Origin: Ruminiclostridium sp.
Lineage (GTDB): Bacteria > Bacillota > Clostridia > Oscillospirales > Oscillospiraceae
Assembly (NCBI GenBank): GCA_017560855.1
Contig: JAFZEB010000091.1
Location: forward strand, 1 to 7,799
Direction: 5' to 3'
Length of the DNA stretch: 7,799 nucleotides
Shown: piece by piece, positions 1-5,164 of the stretch
Numbering within the stretch: position 1 is the first letter of the stretch
How the letters are laid out: each line of letters begins with the position of its first letter
Position numbers and translations under genes: made by a program
The notes under the pieces: generated by a model
Database searches by the model: none
What the model was told of the DNA's origin: nothing
What the model saw: the letters and a program-made list of their open reading frames with translations, nothing else

Positions 1-819
1 CCCACCCTGTGTGGTCTGCGCCGCCGTGGCTATACCCCCAAGTCCATCCGCAATTTCTGCGAGCGTATCGGTGTATCCAAGGTGGACTCCACCGTGGACT
101 GGGCCTTCCTGGAGTCCTGCCTGCGTGATGACCTGAACGAGTCTGCCCAGCGTGTCATGGCTGTTCTGGATCCCGTGAAGCTGACCATCACCAACTATCC
201 CGAGGGCCAGAGCGAGGAGATCATGGTGGAGAACAATCCCCTGGATCCCGAGGCTGGCGAGCGTGCCGTTACCTTCTCCCGTCACCTGTACATCGAGGCA
301 GAGGACTTCATGGAGGAGCCCATTCCCAAGTACAAGCGTCTGACCCCTGGCGGCCTGGAGTGCCGACTGAAGGGCGCTTACCTGATCCGTCCCACCGGCT
401 GCGTCAAGGACGAGAACGGCAAGGTCATCGAGGTCCTGTGCGAGTACGACCCCGAGTCCAAGGGCGGCAACCCCGCCGACGGCCGCAAGGTCAAGGGCGC
501 AACCATCCACTGGGTGGATGCCGAGACCGCAGTGGATGCCGAGGTCCGTCTGTATGACTACCTCTTCTCCGATGCAGCTCCCGACGGTGCCGACAAGAAC
601 TTCCTGGACTTCCTGAACCCCGAGAGCCTGAATGTCCTCACCGGCTGTAAGGTGGAGAAGGCTCTGGCTGAGATTCCCATGCCTGAGAAGGGCAAGACCG
701 CTGAGGGCTTCCAGTTCATGCGTCAGGGCTACTTCTGCCTGGACAACCGGGACGCTGCACCTGGCAAGCTGGTCTTCAACCGCAGCGTTTCTCTGAAGGA
801 CAGCTTCAAGAAAAAGTAA
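1..819 (+). CDS. glnS: Glutaminyl-tRNA synthetase, C-terminal half (5' end outside window)
   Basis: This class I synthetase charges tRNA-Gln with glutamine in the cytoplasm. The frame is open from base 1, so the gene begins upstream; 272 residues are visible and end at TAA 817-819. The visible part starts with PTLCGLRRRGYTPKSIRNFC, matching the GlnRS segment just after the KMSKR-loop region. It continues through LESCLRDDLNESAQRVMAV and DPVKLTITNYPEG into the anticodon-binding beta-barrels. Typical signatures follow: DPADGRKVKG-like (here NPADGRKVKG), IHWV, RLYDYLF, NPESL and GYFCLD, ending in VFNRSVSLKDSF. The HIGH and KMSKR catalytic motifs lie outside the window. No C-terminal YqeY-type extension is present. 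The GTG at 82 is an internal valine, not a start. GlnRS distinguishes this organism from the many Firmicutes that make Gln-tRNA-Gln only through GatCAB transamidation. Identification is very secure at the family level. Confidence 0.96.
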   Translation, partial: PTLCGLRRRGYTPKSIRNFCERIGVSKVDSTVDWAFLESCLRDDLNESAQRVMAVLDPVKLTITNYPEGQSEEIMVENNPLDPEAGERAVTFSRHLYIEAEDFMEEPIPKYKRLTPGGLECRLKGAYLIRPTGCVKDENGKVIEVLCEYDPESKGGNPADGRKVKGATIHWVDAETAVDAEVRLYDYLFSDAAPDGADKNFLDFLNPESLNVLTGCKVEKALAEIPMPEKGKTAEGFQFMRQGYFCLDNRDAAPGKLVFNRSVSLKDSFKKK

Positions 820-835
820 GATTGGAAGATTTCGG

Positions 836-859
836 AAGGGAAAAAACATAGTTTCCCTT
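836..859. repeat. Inverted repeat after glnS (8-bp arms, 8-nt loop)
   Basis: AAGGGAAA (836-843) and TTTCCCTT (852-859) are perfectly complementary around an 8-nt loop, 17 nt after the glnS stop. No T-tract follows the right arm, so this is not a canonical intrinsic terminator. The right arm runs into the -35 box of the next promoter (858-863). It could be a weak 3'-end stabilising hairpin of the glnS mRNA, an operator, or chance. Confidence 0.4.
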
Positions 860-886
860 GCGAAAGGCGAAAGAATCTGTTATAAT
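858..886 (+). promoter_or_regulatory. Sigma-A-type promoter with extended -10 for the 8-TM protein gene
   Basis: The -35 box is TTGCGA (858-863, 4 of 6 consensus). A 17-nt spacer leads to a perfect TATAAT (881-886), preceded by TG at 878-879 (TGtTATAAT, extended -10). Transcription should start near 893, giving a leader of about 59 nt before the ATG at 952. This promoter shows that the downstream gene is expressed separately from glnS. Confidence 0.8.
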
Positions 887-951
887 ATCTTGGATTCTGT
901 TTGTGTATTCCTTGCGGATATGCTTTCCTGTATGGGAGTGTTTTTAGCGTT

Positions 952-1767
952 ATGAAGAAGAATGAAACCCAAAAGGCAAGAACCAAGGCTTCTGAGGTTC
1001 GCAGCCAGAAGGAACAGATGGAGGATCGCGCCTTTAACCGGATGCTCCTCTGGCTGGCTGGCACCGTTCTGACCGAAGTGGTTCTGCTCCTTGTCAATCG
1101 TTACTATATCCATGCCCGCGTGGAAGAACTGGAACATCTGGCCACCCTCCACACCATCCTGGGCATTGCACCCATTGCCGGTGTGGTCCTCTTTGTCGGT
1201 TTCCTGTACTGGGGCCTGCAGCAGAGAAAGAAGGGTGACGAGCACAGAGACGGTATCATCCAGATCATTCTGGCCTCTGCCTTCCTGGTGATGGGCCTGG
1301 GTGCCTTTGGTATGCGTCTGTATGGTGCAGCAGTAGCCCCCATGATCCTGGGCATCGTCCCCGGTCTGGGCGTGCTGATGCTGGTGTTCTACCTGTACCA
1401 GAAGGAGTTCTTTGTTTCCGCCTTTGCCGGCGGTCTGGGGATCCTGGGCCTGTGGGTCTTCCGCTCCACCGGCGGCGGCACCCATTACTACCTGTATCTG
1501 GTCCTGGCCCTGGTCATTATCGCAGCGGTTCTGGCTCTGGTCCTGAAGCTGAAGAAGTCCGATGGTGTCATGGAGATCCGTGGCAAGAAGGTGGCTCTGT
1601 TCCAGCCCGGTGCAGTCTACCTGACCTACTATATCACCGCAGCCATCACTGCCGTTCTGCTCATCGCACCTCTGGCTCTGGGTGCTGCTGTGGCTTACTA
1701 TGCCATCTGGGTGATGGCAGCCTGGCTGTTCATCCTGGCTGTGTACTTCACCTCCAAGCTCATGTAA
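952..1767 (+). CDS. Polytopic membrane protein of unknown function (about 8 helices)
   Basis: I do not recognise this family. The 271-residue product begins with a highly charged cytoplasmic segment (residues 1-28, KKNETQKARTKASEVRSQKE). About eight hydrophobic helices follow, at roughly 31-49, 66-90, 100-122, 125-148, 152-169, 177-198, 219-240 and 243-268. A short charged loop lies at 199-217 (KKSDGVMEIRGKK). No catalytic motif, transporter signature or ATP-binding site can be seen. The frame is open back to a TTG at 901, but that codon is only about 8 nt from the predicted transcription start and has no Shine-Dalgarno. The ATG at 952 is preferred, with GGGAG at 934-938, although the 13-nt spacing is long. 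The gene is monocistronic: its own promoter lies upstream and a terminator begins 10 nt after its stop. Composition matches its neighbours, so there is no sign of recent transfer. Confidence 0.85.
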   Translation: MKKNETQKARTKASEVRSQKEQMEDRAFNRMLLWLAGTVLTEVVLLLVNRYYIHARVEELEHLATLHTILGIAPIAGVVLFVGFLYWGLQQRKKGDEHRDGIIQIILASAFLVMGLGAFGMRLYGAAVAPMILGIVPGLGVLMLVFYLYQKEFFVSAFAGGLGILGLWVFRSTGGGTHYYLYLVLALVIIAAVLALVLKLKKSDGVMEIRGKKVALFQPGAVYLTYYITAAITAVLLIAPLALGAAVAYYAIWVMAAWLFILAVYFTSKLM

Positions 1768-1777
1768 CTAACAAAAA

Positions 1778-1806
1778 CTGCTGGCTCACTGAGCCAGCAG
1801 TTTTTT
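1778..1806. terminator. Bidirectional intrinsic terminator between convergent genes
   Basis: CTGCTGGCTCA (1778-1788) pairs perfectly with TGAGCCAGCAG (1790-1800). Six T residues follow (1801-1806) and five A residues precede it (1773-1777). On the plus strand it ends the 8-TM protein transcript. On the minus strand the same stem plus the run of U encoded by 1773-1777 ends the thiamine pyrophosphokinase transcript, whose stop codon is at 1808-1810. Confidence 0.92.
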
Positions 1807-1807
1807 C

Positions 1808-2425
1808 TTATAATTCCCAGCCGATGAGAAGACACCCGTTCTCCACGGTGATCTCCACGGCTTCCCCCTGGAAGTGGTTGCTCACCCCAAGAGGGAAGAA
1901 GGCGTCCAGGTCAGCCCCTTCCAGGCAGTATTTTGCCCCCCGGATGGTGATGCCGTGGGCTTCCGGCCCCAGGCAGAAGACCGAGAAGATGCCATCCTCC
2001 CGAGGGGGCAGGGTGATGGAGCTGTTTCGTATAGCGGTGAAGACGAAGGTCTCATCGTAAAGATACCCACGAGCCCCGTGCTGGGCCAGAAAACCCAGGC
2101 CCTGGAGGTTGGCCAGGGTGTGGTCCATGCGGCCGCCGGTGCCGCCGTACAGGTGGAAGGTTTTAAACCCCTTTTCCAGCCCCAGCTTGATGGCCAACAT
2201 GGAGTCGGTATCGTCCTTTTCCACCGGGAAGGTCTGGGTATCCAACGTGGTGGGATGCTCCTCCAGGGAGTCGAAATCCCCCAGGAGGAGGTCCGGGGTG
2301 AGACCGGCGGTCTGGCAGTGGCGATAGCCCCCGTCGGCGGCCAGGATATAGTCTCCAATTTGGGGCTTCTGGACCAGCCCATAGAAGGGCCCGGCCCCGA
2401 TGATATAGCAAGCGGAGTCAGACAT
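1808..2425 (-). CDS. thiN: Thiamine pyrophosphokinase
   Basis: The enzyme transfers pyrophosphate from ATP to thiamine, giving thiamine diphosphate, the last step of thiamine salvage in the cytoplasm. The product has 205 residues, the normal length for bacterial enzymes. Family motifs occur in order: AADGG (29-33), LLGDFDS (47-53), KDDTD (70-74), YGGTGGRMDH (93-102) and SNHF (182-185). The acidic residues of GDFDS and KDDTD and the GGRxDH segment form the Mg-ATP/pyrophosphate site. The C-terminal beta domain, with the SN motif, binds thiamine. The ATG at 2425 is supported by AAAGGAG (2433-2439, spacing 7 nt). In Bacillus the gene lies with rsgA and rpe; here it stands alone, divergent from a HAD phosphatase. 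No TPP riboswitch consensus is visible upstream. Its transcript ends at the terminator shared with the preceding gene. Confidence 0.95.
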   Translation of the reverse strand: MSDSACYIIGAGPFYGLVQKPQIGDYILAADGGYRHCQTAGLTPDLLLGDFDSLEEHPTTLDTQTFPVEKDDTDSMLAIKLGLEKGFKTFHLYGGTGGRMDHTLANLQGLGFLAQHGARGYLYDETFVFTAIRNSSITLPPREDGIFSVFCLGPEAHGITIRGAKYCLEGADLDAFFPLGVSNHFQGEAVEITVENGCLLIGWEL

Positions 2426-2458
2426 AATACGTCTCCTTTCGCAGTTGGTGTCGTTTGT

Positions 2459-2487
2459 ACTATACTACCACGTTCCCCGCCCCTTGA
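2459..2487 (-). promoter_or_regulatory. Possible weak promoter for thiN
   Basis: On the minus strand TATAGT (2464-2459) is a good -10 box, 33 nt upstream of the thiN ATG. The hexamer 17 nt further upstream (2487-2482, TCAAGG) matches -35 consensus at only two positions, and there is no TG extension. That -35 zone overlaps the -35 box of the oppositely directed HAD promoter, so polymerase binding at the two might be mutually exclusive. Confidence 0.35.
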
Positions 2488-2512
2488 CCAGAGGGGAATT
2501 CTCTGATAGACT
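2484..2512 (+). promoter_or_regulatory. Promoter for the HAD phosphatase gene
   Basis: The -35 box is TTGACC (2484-2489, 5 of 6). A 17-nt spacer leads to TAGACT (2507-2512, 4 of 6), with TG at 2504-2505 giving an extended -10. Predicted transcription start is near 2519, leaving a leader of about 25 nt that is almost filled by the ribosome binding site. The short leader rules out the longer in-frame extension upstream as coding sequence. Confidence 0.7.
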
Positions 2513-2527
2513 AAACAAACTGCAGAT

Positions 2528-2537
2528 AAAGGAGGAG
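2528..2537 (+). promoter_or_regulatory. Ribosome binding site fixing the GTG start of the HAD gene
   Basis: AAAGGAGGAG is close to a perfect anti-16S match. Its GGAGG core (2531-2535) is 8 nt before the GTG at 2544, which is immediately followed by codons for the family's N-terminal strand IKGAIFDADGT. This decides in favour of GTG over upstream in-frame starts. Confidence 0.88.
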
Positions 2538-2543
2538 AGGCCT

Positions 2544-3197
2544 GTGATCAAAGGCGCGATTTTCGACGCAGACGGTACCCTGATCGATTCCATGGGCATG
2601 TGGGACACGGTGGGGGCACGCTATCTGGCATCCCTTGGGGTGGAAGCCCGTCCGGGCCTGCGAGCCATCCTGTTTCCCATGACCCAGGTGGAGGGGGCTG
2701 TGTACATGAAGGAGGCCTACGGCCTCGCCCAGAGCCACCAGGAGATCATTGAGGGCATCAACCGCACCGTCTGGGATTTCTACCGCTATGAGGTCAAGGC
2801 CAAGCCCGGAGCTGTGGACTTCCTGAAAGCCCTGCGGGCAAAGGGTATCCCCTGCACCCTGGCCACCAACACCGACCGGGGGCCCATCACCGATGGACTG
2901 AAAACCGCCGGGCTGTTCGATCTGCTGGACGAGATCTACACCTGCCGTGAACTGAACACCGGCAAGGACAAGCCTTTCATCTATGACCACGCCCGGGACC
3001 GGATGGGTATCACCACCCAGGAGACCTGGGTCTTTGAGGATGCCGTCCACGGGGCCAGAACCGCCTTCCAGGCAGGGTACCGGGTGGCTGGTCTGGCCGA
3101 CCCTTACAGCGACCAGGCCGTTCTGAAAACCTATTGCCATCTCCACCTGCCCGACTTGACCGACTTTGACGGATTTTGGGCCCAGGCTATGAAATAA
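2544..3197 (+). CDS. HAD-superfamily phosphatase (subfamily IA, beta-phosphoglucomutase/Gph-like)
   Basis: This is a 217-residue haloacid dehalogenase-like hydrolase, probably a cytoplasmic phosphatase or phosphomutase for a small phosphorylated metabolite. Motif I is FDADGT (7-12), with nucleophile D8 and general acid D10. The alpha-helical cap inserted at roughly 15-85 is the subfamily I type. Motif II is in ATNTD (107-111, T108), motif III is the lysine in GKDKP (140-144) and motif IV is FEDAVHG (164-170, E165/D166). All catalytic elements are present, so the enzyme should be active, but the substrate cannot be read from sequence. The GTG start is chosen from the ribosome binding site and from the position of motif I, normally within the first dozen residues. 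The gene is monocistronic and divergent from thiN; a link to thiamine monophosphate turnover is possible but only suggested by position. Confidence 0.9.
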   Translation: MIKGAIFDADGTLIDSMGMWDTVGARYLASLGVEARPGLRAILFPMTQVEGAVYMKEAYGLAQSHQEIIEGINRTVWDFYRYEVKAKPGAVDFLKALRAKGIPCTLATNTDRGPITDGLKTAGLFDLLDEIYTCRELNTGKDKPFIYDHARDRMGITTQETWVFEDAVHGARTAFQAGYRVAGLADPYSDQAVLKTYCHLHLPDLTDFDGFWAQAMK

Positions 3198-3200
3198 AAA

Positions 3201-3238
3201 CAGAAGCACTTCCTGACAGGAAGTGCTTCTGTTTTTTT
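3201..3238. terminator. Bidirectional intrinsic terminator (15-bp stem)
   Basis: CAGAAGCACTTCCTG (3201-3215) pairs perfectly with CAGGAAGTGCTTCTG (3217-3231). Seven T residues follow at 3232-3238 and five A residues precede at 3196-3200. It begins 4 nt after the HAD stop codon and overlaps the stop codon of the convergent lysozyme gene (3237-3239). It can therefore terminate both transcripts. Confidence 0.95.
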
Positions 3239-4583
3239 AGTTCTTGGGGATGAAGTGAATGTTCAGATCCACTTTTCCATCGATACCCGGGACGATGCCG
3301 GCGTCTCCGTACTGCCACATGTCAAAGTGGTAGTAGAAGGAGGGGGTGGCGTTGTACTGGGCCAGCCAGAAGGGATAGTTCACCAGATCATTCAGGTCGA
3401 AGTGGAGGTAGAAGTAGGTCAGGTTGGAGTAGACCATGGGCTGGTAGCCACCAGCCTTGACCGCCTCGCAGAAGGCCACGGCGCACTGGGTCAGGACCTT
3501 GTCGTCCAACTCGTCGGTGCGGACTTCTCCGCTGCCGTTGGGATCTTCCCAGTCGAAGATGATGGGGTAGGTGATGTCGTAGCCCTTCAGGGCGTTCATG
3601 CAGTACTGGGCCTCCTCCTCAGCCTCAGCAGGGGAGATGGCCTGGGAGAAGAAGTACACGCCCACCTCAATGTCGTTTTCCAGAGCTCCCTCCAGGTTTT
3701 GGTAGAAGGTGTTGTCCAGAACGATCTTGCCGGTGCCATAGCCGCGGTAGCCCAGACGGAGGATGGCAAAGTCTACGCCAACCTCCTTCACCTGGGTCCA
3801 GTCGATGGTACCCTGGTAACGGGACACGTCGATGCCGATCTTACAGGTGTAGTCGTCACTGTTGTAGGTGAGGAAACCCTGCTCATTTACCTGGAACAGA
3901 TCGTTGTCATAGGTGTTTTTCGGCAGGTCCTCTACGATGTACACCTTCTTGCCGCCGAAGGTGAAGTAGTCCCCGGTGGGTGCGGGCTCCGGTTCCTTTT
4001 CGGGCAGGTCCAGGTTGTAAAGACGCCAGATGACAGCGCTGATCTCGGCACGGGTGATGTTGCTGTTGGGCTTAAAGAGGAGATTTCCTTTCTCATCCTT
4101 CTCGCCGGTAAAGATGCCGTAGTCATAGAGGATGAGGGCATCCTTGCTGCCGGTGTCGGAGAAGGGAAGCTCCGCTCCGGTGCGGCTGACGTCCAGGGTT
4201 TTTACGATGATCTGGGCGATCAGCTTGCGGTTGATGGGGTCGTCCAGTTTCAGGTTCAACTTCTTGGGCAGGAAACCCTTCTGAGCGGCCAGCTGATAGT
4301 AGCCGCTGGCCCAGTGGGAGTCGGTGGGCTTCTGCTGGGAATACCCGGCGGCCAGCAGGATCATCTTCAGGGCCTGACCGAAGGTCACAGTCCCCTGGGG
4401 TTCGAAGGTGGTGTTGGTGGTGCCGTTGATGACACCCCAGGTGTACAGGTCTTTCACGTTGGAGTAGAACCAGTCACTGCGCTTCACGTCGGAAAAGTTC
4501 ATGGTTTTGGCGGCGGCAGCGGGAACGGCCAGCGAGATGGCCATCACACAGGCCAGAAGAAGGGAAAGGAGTCTTTGTTTCAT
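3237..4583 (-). CDS. Secreted SLH-domain GH25 lysozyme (muramidase)
   Basis: This 448-residue exported protein likely hydrolyses the MurNAc-GlcNAc beta-1,4 bond of peptidoglycan while held at the cell surface. Residues 1-25 form a signal peptide (MKQR, a hydrophobic core, then VPAAAA). Three SLH-like repeats follow at about 30-80, 89-130 and 138-191. Only the third keeps the ITRAE motif, so cell-wall anchoring may be weak. A Pro/Glu-rich linker (194-204) leads to a GH25 domain (about 248-448). This shows GIDVSRYQGTIDW (250-262, D252), the catalytic pair in FDWED (343-347, D344 and E346), WLAQY (406-410), MWQYGD (422-427) and VDLN (438-441). The ATG at 4583 has GTGAGG with 6-nt spacing. An alternative GTG at 4595 would overlap the previous stop as GTGA and add four residues, but it has no convincing Shine-Dalgarno of its own. 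The gene is the last of a three-gene operon. Confidence 0.92.
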   Translation of the reverse strand: MKQRLLSLLLACVMAISLAVPAAAAKTMNFSDVKRSDWFYSNVKDLYTWGVINGTTNTTFEPQGTVTFGQALKMILLAAGYSQQKPTDSHWASGYYQLAAQKGFLPKKLNLKLDDPINRKLIAQIIVKTLDVSRTGAELPFSDTGSKDALILYDYGIFTGEKDEKGNLLFKPNSNITRAEISAVIWRLYNLDLPEKEPEPAPTGDYFTFGGKKVYIVEDLPKNTYDNDLFQVNEQGFLTYNSDDYTCKIGIDVSRYQGTIDWTQVKEVGVDFAILRLGYRGYGTGKIVLDNTFYQNLEGALENDIEVGVYFFSQAISPAEAEEEAQYCMNALKGYDITYPIIFDWEDPNGSGEVRTDELDDKVLTQCAVAFCEAVKAGGYQPMVYSNLTYFYLHFDLNDLVNYPFWLAQYNATPSFYYHFDMWQYGDAGIVPGIDGKVDLNIHFIPKN

Positions 4584-4591
4584 AGGTTGCC

Positions 4592-5146
4592 TCACAGGTC
4601 AATGGTGTGTGTGGAGAAGAGCTTGGGCCGAATTCTGACCACGTAGAAATCCCCCAGTCGGCCCAGCAGGATATCGTACAGGACAAAGGTCACGTTGCCC
4701 AGCAGGAGGAAGCCCGCCAGGAAGAGGACGGTCCAATCGGCAAACTCTGCCTGCAGGTCAGGCATGGTCAGCACATAGAGCAGGAATGCGTAGGTCACTC
4801 CTGCGGCCAGGTTGAACAGGATCATCTTAATAACCCAGCGGATGGGCTTGTTTCGGATGTGCTGGAGTTTGGGCCGGGCAATGGGATACCAGCCCAGCAG
4901 GAAGACGAAGAGGAAGACGGCCTCTTTGTCGGGGGCCATGAGGATGCTGAGGAGGGCGACGGCCAGATAGACCAGACCGCCCATTTTGGGACCCATCTCC
5001 CAAAGGATGGGGATGAGCAGGGCTCCTGCCAGCATAGGGGAGGAGTAGGTGGACAGGGGAAGGATAGAACCCACCATCATGACCGTGACCATGAGGGCGG
5101 CGGTGATGCCGCACAGGGCCATCCGTCGGCTGGCTTGGTTACGCAT
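4592..5146 (-). CDS. Small integral membrane protein, possibly S-component-like
   Basis: The 184-residue product has about six hydrophobic segments, near 10-31, 38-50, 57-71, 76-89, 106-127 and 138-163. Basic residues lie at the N-terminus (MRNQASRR) and in a loop at 91-105 (RPKLQHIRNKPIRW). The opening pattern, a short basic tail then ALCGITAALMV, resembles the N-terminus of ECF-transporter substrate-binding (S) components, which also have six helices and about 180-200 residues. This is a resemblance only: no ligand-specific motif is visible, and no ECF ATPase or T component is in the window. The ATG at 5146 is supported by GGAGGT (5154-5159, spacing 7 nt). It lies 18 nt after the AI-2E family gene and 8 nt before the lysozyme gene, so co-transcription is likely. 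I do not recognise a specific family. Confidence 0.82.
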   Translation of the reverse strand: MRNQASRRMALCGITAALMVTVMMVGSILPLSTYSSPMLAGALLIPILWEMGPKMGGLVYLAVALLSILMAPDKEAVFLFVFLLGWYPIARPKLQHIRNKPIRWVIKMILFNLAAGVTYAFLLYVLTMPDLQAEFADWTVLFLAGFLLLGNVTFVLYDILLGRLGDFYVVRIRPKLFSTHTIDL

Positions 5147-5164
5147 AGGTCACACCTCCGGGGC

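Noticed and set aside
82..84. GTG at 82 as the start of glnS
   Set aside because: The 27 codons before it (PTLCGLRRRGYTPKSIRNFC and onward) are conserved GlnRS sequence, so the gene enters from outside the window.
1874..2506. 210-codon plus-strand open frame
   Set aside because: It is the antisense shadow of thiamine pyrophosphokinase, which has every family motif on the minus strand.
2426..2543. TPP riboswitch in front of thiN
   Set aside because: I see no CTGAGA-type thi-box core or the paired helices around it, and the predicted thiN leader is too short to hold one.
2445..2543. N-terminal extension of the HAD protein from an upstream start at 2445
   Set aside because: The segment contains the promoter and ribosome binding site, lies before the predicted transcription start, and HAD motif I normally sits at the very N-terminus.
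2511..3209. 232-codon minus-strand open frame
   Set aside because: It is the shadow of the HAD phosphatase, whose catalytic motifs and ribosome binding site are on the plus strand, and it would run through the terminator.
3255..4646. 463-codon plus-strand open frame as a gene
   Set aside because: It lies codon-on-codon opposite the SLH-GH25 lysozyme, whose signal peptide and catalytic motifs are clear. The absence of stops follows from rare TTA/CTA/TCA codons.
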